Part shown: piece by piece, positions 1-8,547 of the stretch
Numbering within the stretch: the stretch's first letter is position 1
Layout of the letters: each line of letters opens with the position of its first letter
Assembly: GCF_003057885.1 (NCBI RefSeq)
Contig: NZ_QAGK01000004.1
Coordinates: 240,566 to 304,565, forward strand
Length of the DNA: 64,000 nucleotides
Source of the DNA: Oceaniglobus ichthyenteri
GTDB taxonomy: Bacteria; Pseudomonadota; Alphaproteobacteria; Rhodobacterales; Rhodobacteraceae
Direction of reading: 5' to 3'
Made by a program: the position numbers and the translations under genes
The notes under the pieces: generated by a model
Databases searched by the model: none
Told to the model about the DNA's origin: nothing
The model's input: only the letters and a program-made list of their open reading frames with translations

Positions 1-539
1 AGGGCATCGCCCCACTCACCAACCTCGGCGATAGAAGACAAGTTCTGGTCACACGCGCGGGTCAGCGGGAAGTCGAGTGGCAGGCGGAATTTACGGCAGA
101 AAAAACCAGCGCGTAGCGGCTTAATCAAAAAAGGAACCTGCCCGTGGCTATGCCATCCAAGCTTGCCGAACCAGGCCGGTGCGGCATTGTCATTCGGAAA
201 ACCCCAGACGAGGTCGCCACCTGAACTTGTAGCATGCGTGTCATAGGCCCGGGCCAGCTGAGTAAAGATACCTTTGCCGCGCATGCTCTCCGACACGAAG
301 GAATCCACCGCCTGAAATGCGATACCGGTTTCCGACCCAAACTGCATGCGGGATTGAATGTACCCCGAAATCCCGACGATCTGCCCCTTATTTCGTGCAA
401 CGGCAAAAGGAGCTGGGTTATTGCCAAATGCCCACTCAACCGCGAACCGGCCTGCTTTTCCGCGTTCCATGCCTGACGCCAGATATGCGTCCATCAACTC
501 GTCGCTCAGCGGCTCGATGGAGATGATCGGATCGGTCAT
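1..539 (-). CDS. GNAT-like N-acetyltransferase, partial (3' end outside window)
   Basis: The reading frame starts at the ATG at 539 and stays open to the left edge, so at least 179 codons are present and the C-terminus is missing. A GNAT-type acetyl-CoA site is suggested by the stretch VSESMRGKGIFTQLA, which has an R/G-x-x-G/A-like loop, followed by GFPNDNAAPAWFGKLGW, typical of the last strands of GNAT folds. The start overlaps the stop of the upstream deacetylase by four bases (ATGA), so the two are probably translated together. A deacetylase and an acetyltransferase side by side suggest surface-sugar modification, but the substrate is not visible. Confidence 0.6.
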   Translation of the reverse strand, partial: MTDPIISIEPLSDELMDAYLASGMERGKAGRFAVEWAFGNNPAPFAVARNKGQIVGISGYIQSRMQFGSETGIAFQAVDSFVSESMRGKGIFTQLARAYDTHATSSGGDLVWGFPNDNAAPAWFGKLGWHSHGQVPFLIKPLRAGFFCRKFRLPLDFPLTRACDQNLSSIAEVGEWGDA

Positions 540-1483
540 CAAAACTCTCCCATCGTCAGGGATTTCATGTCGAAGCGGTCGCGCAGCTTTGCAAAATGCG
601 CGATGACTTGACTTAGCCCGTCGAGGTTTGCTTCGAGGTTTTGTCCGAAATTGTGCGGGTGCCACCACAGATGATAGCCTTTGCCGTCCCGGGCGGCGGC
701 CGTCATGCCGCGCTTGATTGTGGCAATGTGCAAAGGATGGAACGCGGCCAAGCGACCGGCACAGGGCCGCAGGAAACGGCTGGCAGGAATATCCGTTGGT
801 TGACCGCTGACAGCCTCGAAGGCTTGTGATCCCAGCACCCCGGAATAGGCATCAAGCAACCTGAGGGCCCGCCGCATCGAGGTCTGCTCAACGCCCTTCG
901 CGGCCCGGAATGCCCAAGGGCTGGGGTTCCCCCGATAATGGGTGATGCCATGCTTGGCGCAAACGGTCAGATGCTCCGCTGCAAACTGGTTGCGCGGGAA
1001 CACGATTGAGCGCAGTTCGATACCGCGTGCGTCAGCGAGCTTCTTGGCAGCTACAATATCAGCCTCAAAGGCTGAAAGTGTTTGCCCATCTTCCAGACAG
1101 TAAAAATGGGACAACGTATGCGTCGCGATTTCCTGGCCCGGTGTCTGGTGAATCGCCGAGATCAATGATGGCGCAAAGTAATACGGGTCGGAGCGCTCAT
1201 CCTTGCCAACTTCGTCGAGGTAGGAAAAGTTTGACAAACGCGTATTGGAATAGGTCGGCAGTTCACTGGGAAGAGAGGCCAGCAACTCCTCCTTGGTTTC
1301 ACAAAACAAAAAACCGACTGTCGCCCATGTCGCGCTAATCCCATTCTTGGTGAAAAGCTCCAGCATCTTTGGCACGGCAGTCCTCGCTCCAAGGACGTTT
1401 TTCCCGTAGCGGTCCCGGTCGGAATGATCGCGAACGCCCCAAAGCAACTCGAAATCCAGAGAAATAACAAACTGACCGTTCAT
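539..1483 (-). CDS. Polysaccharide deacetylase family protein
   Basis: The protein is 314 residues long. It opens with NGQFVISLDFELLWGV, where the first metal/catalytic aspartate of NodB-type carbohydrate esterases (LDFEL) is recognisable. It later has IATHTLSHFYC, matching the H-x3-H metal-binding motif. The frame extends up to 1561, but the homology begins at the ATG at 1483, which has a purine-rich GGGAAC about 10 bases upstream, so I prefer that start. The family removes acetyl groups from sugars of capsule, chitin-like or peptidoglycan polymers. Its partner is the following GNAT gene, coupled through ATGA. The substrate is not known. Confidence 0.75.
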   Translation of the reverse strand: MNGQFVISLDFELLWGVRDHSDRDRYGKNVLGARTAVPKMLELFTKNGISATWATVGFLFCETKEELLASLPSELPTYSNTRLSNFSYLDEVGKDERSDPYYFAPSLISAIHQTPGQEIATHTLSHFYCLEDGQTLSAFEADIVAAKKLADARGIELRSIVFPRNQFAAEHLTVCAKHGITHYRGNPSPWAFRAAKGVEQTSMRRALRLLDAYSGVLGSQAFEAVSGQPTDIPASRFLRPCAGRLAAFHPLHIATIKRGMTAAARDGKGYHLWWHPHNFGQNLEANLDGLSQVIAHFAKLRDRFDMKSLTMGEF

Positions 1484-2394
1484 TCGACTATTGTTCCCGT
1501 CACATTTTAGATCGCTCGGCCATTCAAAGGCCGCAAGGACGACCTTTCGTGGTCGTGCCACGTTTGTGCACGACTTCCAGCCTGGCTTCCAGTCTTCGAA
1601 GTCACCTTCGTAGCGATCATTGGCACGGAGGGGATTCTACGTGGCCGAAGTGAAGACTTGCAGCCAGGGGCACGCCGCCCGGCACGCTTCGATCATAGTC
1701 TGGTTCTTGGATAATCATTGCGAAGCGAACGGAAAGTCGTTTTCAGGATATTTTCAGCGATTTTGACACCGGCAGAATGATGCCCGTAGCCCGTTTTGAC
1801 CTTCAGGTTCAGCCCGAAAGCAAACAATTGGGTTCGCTGTCGTGCGGAGAATACGCGCTCTTTCTCCGCATTTTGCACTGAGAAAAGCCGTGTGCCTGTA
1901 TCGGATGGAGCCCACAACCACCGCGCAATCTGCAGAGGTTGAGATGTATATTTAGGAAAACGCGAACTTGCCGCACTTCATTTGAGGGGAAGCAGGTCTG
2001 AGCGCGAAGCTCGCCGCGCCCCGTCATCTGCAGGTCCGCTTGTTGAGTCGGATGGAAGCACTGCGCTTCAAGCTGCGCAAAAAGGCTGTTTTCGAGACCC
2101 CGACACCGGACGTTGTTAAGACCGGTAAGATCAAGGGAGAGAAACTCGACACACAACAGGTTCGAGCTTCGCGGCTGCCACGATTGGGAAGCAACTTTGG
2201 CCAAGCACTTCCAGAAAGCAACTTTAAATTATTTGACGGCAGAGTTCTGTCTATCTTTGCCGCCAAAACGCCTTGATGACAGCGGGGAGCAATCAAATCC
2301 CGTTGATGGCAATATGTGTATGGATTCGGTTGTCAAAATGGCTTGCTGCGGCTAATCTGCTATCAAATTATTTTACAACAGCCAAAGGCAAAAA
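1484..2394. other. Gene-poor stretch, no convincing CDS
   Basis: About 0.9 kb with only short, overlapping open frames on both strands, none of which I recognise. One minus-strand frame (1693-1917) ends in a region containing GYGHHSAGVKIAENI, loosely like the C-terminus of an SGNH-type esterase, and could be a gene remnant. Base composition is more AT-rich than in the neighbouring core genes. The upstream part presumably holds the promoter of the deacetylase and the 3' part that of the Fic gene. Confidence 0.4.
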
Positions 2395-3528
2395 ATGGTC
2401 GCCAGCCCCTTCGATCTGACAGAGGCAGTTCATTACCACAAGGACGCCTTCCCTCCCGAGGCGCTTGACTACGAACGACTGCTAGGCCCTCTCGAAGAGG
2501 CTGCCGCCTCCCTTGCGCGATATGACGCAAAAATATCGGGCATGGTAAATGGCGAGCTTTTTCTCGCCCCGCTGCGCCGTCAGGATGCTGTGACCTCGTC
2601 CCGGATGGAGGGCACGATCTCAACGATCGAAGAGCTCTACCGGTTGGAAGCAGAGGAGGATGCCGGGAGCGCCGACCTCTATCGCGACGCACGAAACGAC
2701 GATGTCGAGACTTACCTGTATTCGCGAGCTCTGCGGACTGCGCAGGAAGCCCTCGCTGAAGGCATGCCGCTCGGCGAACACCTAATCCGTTCTGCACATC
2801 AACAGTTGCTCTCCGTAGGGCGCGGCGCCACCAAGCGCCCAGGAAGCTACAAGATCGAGCAGAACTACATCGGGGACGAGCGCCGCGGAAAGATCTACTA
2901 TGTCCCAATCGCCCCGGAACAGCTTGAACCTGCGATGGCGGCCCTTGTGCAGTTCATCAACGCAAGCGCGACACGCCCGCTCATACGCACAGCGCTCGCA
3001 CATGTTGAATTCGAAGCGCTTCATCCGTTCGAGGATGGTAATGGCCGGATCGGGCGCATGTTGATTACGCTCATGCTCTGGCGACTGGGCGTGCTCAGTC
3101 AGCCCAACTTTTTTGTTTCTGGATACTTCGAGACCCATAAGGACGAATACATCGAACGGATGCGGGCCGTCTCCGCAGAGGGAGACTGGACCGGTTGGGT
3201 GATCTTCTTTCTACAGGCCATGCATGAACAGGCCACGGTGAACATCCAGACGGCCGATGCCATCTTCAATCTGCACACCCAAATGCGAGAGCGCTTCCGT
3301 GAGGAGCTGAACTCGCAGTTTCACGATCAGGCGCTGGACTTCGTGTTTGCGAGCCCCGTATTCCGTAATGACCGGTTCGTCGAGAGATCGGGCATTCCCG
3401 CGACATCAGCCCGCTTATTGTCGCGGCGGCTTGTTGAAGCAGGACTGCTAAGGACATTGCAGCCCTCCGCTGGGCGCAGAGCCGCCCTTTATGCCTTCGA
3501 CCCACTGTTGGATCTTTTGAAGGTTTGA
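2395..3528 (+). CDS. Fic family protein, class II (N-terminal inhibitory motif)
   Basis: The protein has 377 residues. The Fic core motif HPFEDGNGRIGR lies at residues 210-221 with the catalytic histidine at 210, so AMP-transfer or a related nucleotidyl transfer to a protein hydroxyl is expected. Upstream, residues 68-73 read SSRMEG. This fits the [S/T]xxxE[G/N] inhibitory helix, placed N-terminal to the Fic core as in class II, with Glu72 as the predicted blocking residue. The C-terminal 100 residues look like the winged-helix domain common in this subgroup. No antitoxin gene is adjacent, which fits an intramolecularly inhibited enzyme. An insertion sequence sits 50 bases downstream. Confidence 0.85.
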   Translation: MVASPFDLTEAVHYHKDAFPPEALDYERLLGPLEEAAASLARYDAKISGMVNGELFLAPLRRQDAVTSSRMEGTISTIEELYRLEAEEDAGSADLYRDARNDDVETYLYSRALRTAQEALAEGMPLGEHLIRSAHQQLLSVGRGATKRPGSYKIEQNYIGDERRGKIYYVPIAPEQLEPAMAALVQFINASATRPLIRTALAHVEFEALHPFEDGNGRIGRMLITLMLWRLGVLSQPNFFVSGYFETHKDEYIERMRAVSAEGDWTGWVIFFLQAMHEQATVNIQTADAIFNLHTQMRERFREELNSQFHDQALDFVFASPVFRNDRFVERSGIPATSARLLSRRLVEAGLLRTLQPSAGRRAALYAFDPLLDLLKV

Positions 3529-3578
3529 TGGCCATGATGCCGATAATTGCTGTCGGCGCTCTCATGCTTCAACCCTTA

Positions 3579-3595
3579 GGCGGCGTCTTCATTTA
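3579..3595 (+). repeat. Left terminal inverted repeat of the IS5-family element
   Basis: The 17-base left end is GGCGGCGTCTTCATTTA, preceded by the putative target-site dinucleotide TA. Confidence 0.9.
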
Positions 3596-3648
3596 GGGGA
3601 TTCCCAAATTGACTTGGTTCTGATTCAAGATCGAAAACGGAGGCGATC

Positions 3649-4406
3649 TTGAGCAGACGAACCCTTACCGATGCGCAATGGGCGCGTATTGAACCGCTTG
3701 TTCCGGGCAAGAAAGGCGACCGTGGGCGCACCGGATCGGACAACAGGCTTTTCGTGGATGCAATCCTTTGGCTGGCGCGGACGGCCTCGCCCTGGCGTGA
3801 CCTGCCGCCGCAACTGGGCAACTGGCGAACAGCCCATTGCCGGTTCCGGCGGTGGACGTTGGCCGGGGTTTGGGAGAGCCTTTTCAAAGCCTTGAGCGTG
3901 GAGCCGGACTTCGAATACGTCCTTGTGGATGCGACGATCTGCAAGGCTCACGCGGACGCCAGTGGCGCAAAAGGGGGGCTGAAGCTCACGCAATTGGCCG
4001 TTCCAAGGGCGGCCTGACAACGAAGATTCATGCTGCTGTGGATGCGCTCGGTCTACCGATCCGCTTTGTCATCACGCCTGGCCAGTGGGGCGATTGCCCG
4101 CAAGCCCGCGGCTTGATCGAAGGGATGGTGGGCGTCGGGCACGTCATGGCAGACGCGGCTTATGACGCCGATCATCTGCGCCGGTTCATCGCGGATGATC
4201 TTGGTGCGATGGCACAAATCAAGCAAAACCCGACCCGCTCGACCACGCAAGCCATCGACTGGATGCTCTACAAGGAGCGCCATCTGGTCGAGTGTTTCTT
4301 CAACAGGATCAAACGCTTCCGCAGGATAGCGCTACGCTGCGAGAAGACCGTCTCATCCTTTCGGGCGTTCGTATCCCTCGCGTGTGCAATGGTTTGGCTA
4401 ACTTAA
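3649..4406 (+). CDS. IS5/IS427-type transposase made by -1 frameshift (two overlapping frames)
   Basis: The first frame (3649-4017) carries the N-terminal domain and the first catalytic aspartate in VLVDATICKAH. The second frame, open 3837-4406, carries the second aspartate in MADAAYDADHLR and the catalytic glutamate in KERHLVECFF. Joining them needs a -1 shift at the A4G6 run around 3968-3977 (gcaaaagggggg). After it the usual IGRSKGGLTTKIH sequence follows. This is the standard IS427 arrangement, so I read it as programmed recoding, not decay. Confidence 0.85.
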
Positions 4407-4420
4407 ATGAAGACGCCGCC
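4404..4420 (-). repeat. Right terminal inverted repeat of the IS5-family element
   Basis: Exact reverse complement of the left 17-base end. It begins at the stop of the transposase second frame and is followed by TA at 4421-4422. Confidence 0.9.
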
Positions 4421-4429
4421 TAGCGCAAT

Positions 4430-4845
4430 GTGGATTTCAGAACGGCTCGCCACAAAAGGAGGGGCAAGGCCAGAGAATCGAAACGGCAAGATCGTTTGAG
4501 CGAAATCCTACATGCGCTGCCGGTTGATATCCTGCCCATGACACCCAGCGATCTCGGCGGCTATGTGACCGGCACTCTTGCTTGCCCAGAGATGATCCCT
4601 CCGTCGGTCAAAAGGCGGCTAAAGAAACGATCGACGCCGTCATGACGGATTGTAATTCCGTGGCAAGAGCGATGTCTTTGTCGCTTCGGATCGAGCAGAT
4701 TTTCGAGGTAGACCCGATCAGCGCCGAGACACTCGGGGAGCCTTGTTTGAATGACTTCATCCGCGCAATGCGACTGCGATCGGATACCTGTTGCCATCGT
4801 CGGGAATCGATATGCCCAAAACCGCGCCCCCGGCCGTTTTGGTGA
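4430..4845 (+). pseudogene. Decayed UPF0149/YecA-like gene
   Basis: Two frames together resemble the UPF0149 (YecA/YgfB) family. The first (from 4430) contains SDLGGYVTGTLACPEMIPPS, like the family's G-[FY]-[LV]-T-G-x-L-x-CPEMI-PPS segment. The second (about 4603-4800) contains IFEVDPISAETLGEP and FIRAMRLRSD, like the conserved IFEVDP-ETLWEPW-RAMRLRPD block. Between them a frame change and an apparent loss of about 20 residues occur near 4600, and the C-terminus runs into unrelated sequence. The IS ends ten bases upstream and may have removed the original start region. Confidence 0.6.
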
Positions 4846-4866
4846 CGTAGTGTTGACGCAAACGCG

Positions 4867-4907
4867 AAAGCTTAATTCCCCAGTGTTTTACTAGGGAATT
4901 AAGCTTT
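4867..4907. terminator. Strong hairpin between UPF0149 remnant and tRNA-fMet
   Basis: Fourteen-base perfect arms AAAGCTTAATTCCC (4867-4880) and its complement (4894-4907) enclose a 13-base loop. Four T follow on the plus strand and three on the minus strand. It is placed to end transcription from the tRNA on the minus strand and possibly from the left on the plus strand. Confidence 0.6.
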
Positions 4908-4925
4908 TGATATTATTCGGTATTT

Positions 4926-5002
<77 letters not shown>

Positions 5003-5165
5003 CCAAGTAGGGAGTAGGTATTATAGCGGGGGGGGGAGTGCAAGGGGGTGGTGTTGATTATTTTGGGTATTTTTCAACTTTTCATATCCCCGGTGATATT
5101 GGGGGCCTATGGGGTGGCTGTCATGTTCTTGGTTCGGCTCATTTCGTGCGGTGGAAACGTCGTGT

Positions 5166-5190
5166 GAAAACGATGCGACCAGACGGTCGC
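5166..5190 (-). terminator. Rho-independent terminator after the lldD-like gene
   Basis: On the minus strand GCGACC-GTCT-GGTCGC (5190-5175) is followed shortly by TTTT (5170-5167). It lies 44 bases beyond the stop of the LldD-like gene, a suitable end for that transcript. The rest of 5003-5165 is G-rich intergenic sequence in which I see no gene. Confidence 0.5.
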
Positions 5191-5233
5191 GAGGGGGATC
5201 GGTGCCGATGCGGCGATGGGGCCAGTGTAGTGA

Positions 5234-6370
5234 TCAGGGTAGGGGAGGCTGTTGGACCGTCGCAAGGGTGCTGGGCAGATCGTGCATATCGCGCCGTCCG
5301 ATTTGGGCGAGCGTCAGCGATGCCTCATCGGCCAAAACCTGGGTCATTTGTGCCAATCCATCGCGCCCTTCGGCGGCCATGGCATATTGCAACAATCGGC
5401 CGAAAAACACAAAATCGGCCCCCATGGCATAGGCCTTGACCACGTCTTCGCCGCTGCGCAGTCCACTGTCATAGAACAGGGGAAATTCGGGGCCGAGGGC
5501 GCGGCGAATTTCGCGCAGCATCAGGATCGGCGGTGGGGCGCTGTCCAATTGGCGGCTTCCGTGGCTGGACACCTGAATGGCATCGACGCCTTCGGATTTG
5601 AGGCGCAGAGCATCTTCGACGCTGAGCACACCTTTGATGACCAGGTTTCCGGGCCAGCGGGCGCGCAGTTTGGCGAGATACGACCAATCGGCGCTGGCGC
5701 GGCTTTCAGTGCGGTCAAACGGATTATCGGGGCCGAAATTGGCCATGCCCGGCTTGCCGTGAAACAGCGAGGATAGCGACCAGCGGGGGTGCAGGGCGAA
5801 ATCGACGAATTGTTTTGGGCCGATGCGGAATGGCATTTTGAACCCGCGGCGCAATTCGCGGGGGCGGCGGCCCACTTCGGGCACGTCCAAGGTAACGACG
5901 AGGGTGCGGTATCCTGCAGCCTCGGCCCGGTCAATCAATGCGCCCATGCCGCTGCCATCGCCGGAGAAATACAGTTGAAACCAGGCGTGGCCCTCGGCAA
6001 CCTCAATGATTTTTTCCAGACTGGTTGAGGCGACGGTGGACACCCCATGGGGGATTTTGTGCTTTGCGGCCAGGCGCGCCAGCATCAGATCGGCCCCCGG
6101 TGCCGACAGGTTGCACATGCCCATGGGCGCGATGCCAAAGGGCAGGGCGGCGTCGTGATCGAACACTTGTTTGGCGATGGAGCGTTCGCGCACATTGACC
6201 AAGATACGCGGTTGCAGGCGAATATCCCGCAATGCGGCGTGGTTTAATGCCTGACCGTGGCCGGTGGCGGCGGCCCCGTCGATATAATCAAACACCATCC
6301 AGGGCAGGCGGCGTTTGGCCAGGCGGCGGGCGTCTTCGGCAGAGTGAATTTGGGTCATGGTTTGCAACAT
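5234..6370 (-). CDS. FMN-dependent alpha-hydroxy-acid dehydrogenase (LldD-like); candidate sulfolactate dehydrogenase
   Basis: The 378-residue protein belongs to the FMN-dependent L-lactate dehydrogenase/glycolate oxidase family. Visible are the N-terminal DYIDGAA segment, LPFGIAPMGM, the WFQLYFSGD strand, the FMN-binding lysine in LVIKGVLSVEDA and the catalytic histidine/arginine block VSSHGSRQLDSAPP. Members oxidise 2-hydroxy acids to 2-keto acids. Because it follows comDE on the same strand, sulfolactate to sulfopyruvate is the step it could supply. That is inference; lactate or another hydroxy acid remains possible. A terminator-like hairpin separates it from comE. The start at 6370 or an ATG at 6358 cannot be decided, since neither has a clear ribosome site. 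Confidence 0.8.
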   Translation of the reverse strand: MLQTMTQIHSAEDARRLAKRRLPWMVFDYIDGAAATGHGQALNHAALRDIRLQPRILVNVRERSIAKQVFDHDAALPFGIAPMGMCNLSAPGADLMLARLAAKHKIPHGVSTVASTSLEKIIEVAEGHAWFQLYFSGDGSGMGALIDRAEAAGYRTLVVTLDVPEVGRRPRELRRGFKMPFRIGPKQFVDFALHPRWSLSSLFHGKPGMANFGPDNPFDRTESRASADWSYLAKLRARWPGNLVIKGVLSVEDALRLKSEGVDAIQVSSHGSRQLDSAPPPILMLREIRRALGPEFPLFYDSGLRSGEDVVKAYAMGADFVFFGRLLQYAMAAEGRDGLAQMTQVLADEASLTLAQIGRRDMHDLPSTLATVQQPPLP

Positions 6371-6399
6371 AGGGCTGTGCCCGAACCGAGGGGTGGGCG

Positions 6400-6433
6400 A
6401 AAAGCGCCCGCCCCGTGGGGGCGGTTCGGGCGC
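6400..6433 (-). terminator. Terminator/attenuator-like hairpin between comE and lldD-like gene
   Basis: Read on the minus strand, GCGCCC (6433-6428) pairs with GGGCGC (6409-6404) around an inner GC-rich stem and is followed directly by TTTT (6403-6400). This could stop most transcripts from the dehydrogenase-comDE operon before the LldD-like gene. Confidence 0.5.
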
Positions 6434-6488
6434 TGCCCGGCGTTGCCGCCGGGCGAGACATCAAAGGAGGATGTCCGTTTCAGTTTCA

Positions 6489-7043
6489 TCAGGCTTTCAC
6501 GGCTTCCATGAACCGGTGGCGGATCACCACGGGATCAAGCGTGATCACTGGCAGTTTGATATTGCCACTGTCGCATTTCACCACAATCACGGTCATCTTT
6601 TTACTGTCGATGGCAGCTTGCAGCACCTTCCCGGTGTCCACATCCTGACACACCACGACGTTTTCACAGCCACAAGCCTGCGCCACTTTTTCCAGCTTGG
6701 TTTTCTTACCGGCATAGGTCGGTTGATCGCCGGTGGAACCATAGCTGCCGTTGTCGATAATCAGCAGAATGAAATTATCGGCGACGTTGTTGGCGATGGT
6801 GGGCAGTGAGCCAAGGTTGGTCAGAACCGAGCCATCGCCATCAATGGAAATGACGGTTTTTTCTTGCGCCAAAGCCAGGCCAAGCCCGATAGACGATGAC
6901 AGCCCCATAGTGCCCAACATATAAAAATTGGTGGGCTGATCGTCGATCATGTGCAGTTCTTGGCTGGGCAGGCCGATGTTACAGATGACCAGTTGGTCGC
7001 GAAGGATCGGCGCGATTTCGCGCAGGATTTCTGAACGGATCAT
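6489..7043 (-). CDS. comE: Sulfopyruvate decarboxylase beta subunit (ComE-type, TPP-binding)
   Basis: The 184-residue protein is a stand-alone C-terminal TPP-binding half of a thiamine-dependent decarboxylase. The motif starting ISIDGDGSVLTNLGSLPT and ending LLIIDNGSYG is the GDG-x(25-30)-N pyrophosphate/magnesium site. With ComD it would decarboxylate 3-sulfopyruvate to sulfoacetaldehyde and CO2. Split alpha and beta subunits of this small size are typical of ComDE. Phosphonopyruvate decarboxylase is the main alternative, but no phosphonate genes are near. The ATG at 7043 overlaps the comD stop (ATGA) and I prefer it to an upstream in-frame start. Confidence 0.8.
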   Translation of the reverse strand: MIRSEILREIAPILRDQLVICNIGLPSQELHMIDDQPTNFYMLGTMGLSSSIGLGLALAQEKTVISIDGDGSVLTNLGSLPTIANNVADNFILLIIDNGSYGSTGDQPTYAGKKTKLEKVAQACGCENVVVCQDVDTGKVLQAAIDSKKMTVIVVKCDSGNIKLPVITLDPVVIRHRFMEAVKA

Positions 7044-7546
7044 TGGTCGCCATAGCCTCCCCAGAAGTTGGCATCGGTCAGGATTGCCACAGGTTTGTTG
7101 CACATAAACGTGTATTTCAGGATGTTATCCAATTCCTCGACATCTTTTTGCCAATGGAAATGATACGTTGGAATGTTCAGTTGCGCCAGCAGTGCCTTTG
7201 TATGCACGGCCATTTCCACCTGACAGGCGACCGGTTCGCGCAATTCACCGCGATACGAAATCAGCATCGGCAGGGGCATGCGGTAAAACTGTGTCAGGGT
7301 CGCCAGGGTGTTGATGGTGACACCGATGGCAGTGTTTTGCATGATGATCGCGGGGCGTTTGCCGCCCATGAACGCACCGGCGCACAGGCCCATGCCTTCG
7401 TCTTCCTTGTTGGCGGGGATGTGAAAAATCTCATTTCGCGCTTCGACCTCTTCAATCACACCGGCAAGCTGTTTGCAGGGCACGGTGGTAACGAATGATA
7501 TGTCATTGGCGACAAAATCATCCACGATCCGTTTGTCTATGGACAC
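7040..7546 (-). CDS. comD: Sulfopyruvate decarboxylase alpha subunit (ComD-type)
   Basis: The protein has 168 residues and corresponds to the N-terminal, pyrimidine-binding half of TPP enzymes. It contains the catalytic-type glutamate region IPANKEDEGMGLCAGAF and the IIMQNTAIG loop. The start is the GTG at 7546, with AGGAG nine bases upstream overlapping the stop codon of the preceding dehydrogenase gene, leaving five intergenic bases. Its partner subunit follows with a four-base overlap. The enzyme acts in the cytoplasm on sulfopyruvate formed from sulfolactate. Xsc, which would take the product sulfoacetaldehyde, is not in this window. Confidence 0.8.
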   Translation of the reverse strand: MSIDKRIVDDFVANDISFVTTVPCKQLAGVIEEVEARNEIFHIPANKEDEGMGLCAGAFMGGKRPAIIMQNTAIGVTINTLATLTQFYRMPLPMLISYRGELREPVACQVEMAVHTKALLAQLNIPTYHFHWQKDVEELDNILKYTFMCNKPVAILTDANFWGGYGDQ

Positions 7547-7551
7547 TTTGG

Positions 7552-8547
7552 TTACTCCTGATGGGCGGGGATAAGAACGGTTTTGGGCGCGGCGGTCAGC
7601 CCGGCGCGAATATCGGCAAACGCCTTTTGTCCATTGGACAGGGGGCGGGTTTCGATCCAATCGAGCGATCCGAACCTGCCGTCGAAAATCGCCTGGGCGG
7701 TGTCGCGGAAATCCTGGGCGGTATAGGTATAGATGCCGATAAAGGTGATTTCCTGCAATGTCATGCGGCGGATGTTCAGACCCGGCGCGGATGAGCCCAA
7801 ACCGATATGCGCGATCACCCCGCCGGGACGGGCCAGGGTGCTGGCCTGTTCGCGCGTTGCCTCATACCCCACCGCGTCAATCACCAGATCGGCGGCATCG
7901 GGCGCGTTTTCCGGGGCGACAGTGGTGAACCCGGCGATAGTTTGCAATGTCGCGCGGCGGGTTGCGTTGGGTTCGATCACGGTGACATCCGTGGCCCCCT
8001 GGGCAATCAGCGACAGTGCCGCCCCCACACCGATTGCGCCGCCGCCAATCACCACACAGACCTGATCTGATAACGGGCCATGCAAGGCGCGCGCGCCCAT
8101 CTTTACCCCGTGCCAGGCACAGGCCAATGGTTCGGCCAGCGCCGCCTTGGGCAGGGGGATGTCATCCGGAACGGTTACCAGATTGCCCTCGGGCATGACG
8201 ATATATTCGGCAAACGCGCCTTCGCGCGGGGGCATCGAGATGATCTGACGTTTGGCACACAGGTTGGTGCGCCCCGATCTGCAATCGCGACATTCCCCGC
8301 AGGTGACCAAAGGGTTCACCGTGACGCGGCGGCCATCGTCAACCCCGCCCACAACCACGCCTGCGGCCTCATGGCCCAGAATAAGCGGGGCAGGGCGGCG
8401 TTCGTCATGGCCAAGATAGGCGTGCATGTCAGACCCGCAAATGCCCACGGCATCAACCCGGATCAGGCGTTCGCCTTTCCCTGCTGTGGGCATCGGGGCG
8501 TCGGTATAGTCCATGGCTTCGGGGCCGGTATAAATCAGTGCTTTCAT
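7552..8547 (-). CDS. Zinc-dependent alcohol dehydrogenase, HpsO/HpsP-type candidate
   Basis: The 331-residue medium-chain dehydrogenase has the catalytic-zinc motifs ICGSDMH and LGHEAAGVV. The structural-zinc cysteines are in CGECRDCRSGRTNLC and the NAD-binding loop is VVIGGGAIGVGAA. Next to a HpsN-like enzyme, an SDR and ComDE, it fits one of the two DHPS 2-dehydrogenases that interconvert DHPS enantiomers through the 2-keto form in known DHPS degraders. Which of HpsO or HpsP it would be cannot be settled here. Its start overlaps the SDR stop by ATGA, so it is part of one operon running 10607 to at least 6489. Confidence 0.75.
   Translation of the reverse strand: MKALIYTGPEAMDYTDAPMPTAGKGERLIRVDAVGICGSDMHAYLGHDERRPAPLILGHEAAGVVVGGVDDGRRVTVNPLVTCGECRDCRSGRTNLCAKRQIISMPPREGAFAEYIVMPEGNLVTVPDDIPLPKAALAEPLACAWHGVKMGARALHGPLSDQVCVVIGGGAIGVGAALSLIAQGATDVTVIEPNATRRATLQTIAGFTTVAPENAPDAADLVIDAVGYEATREQASTLARPGGVIAHIGLGSSAPGLNIRRMTLQEITFIGIYTYTAQDFRDTAQAIFDGRFGSLDWIETRPLSNGQKAFADIRAGLTAAPKTVLIPAHQE

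Larger units (their letters stand above)
3579..4420 (+). mobile_element. IS5-family (IS427-type) insertion sequence, apparently complete
   Basis: The element is 842 bp, bounded by inverted repeats GGCGGCGTCTTCATTTA (3579-3595) and its complement (4404-4420), perfect over 17 bases. Both ends are flanked by TA (3577-3578 and 4421-4422), fitting the short TA duplication made by IS427-type elements. Inside is one transposase gene split over two frames. Perfect ends and uninterrupted frames suggest recent insertion. It lies between the Fic gene and a decayed UPF0149-like gene. Confidence 0.9.

Noticed and set aside
5003..5233. A protein gene in the G-rich stretch after the tRNA
   Set aside because: Plus-strand frames here run antisense into the LldD-like gene and have no family features. 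Only a terminator hairpin is supported.
6489..7546. Acetolactate synthase or phosphonopyruvate decarboxylase
   Set aside because: The two subunits are too small for IlvB, and there are no phosphonate genes nearby. The split alpha/beta form matches ComDE.
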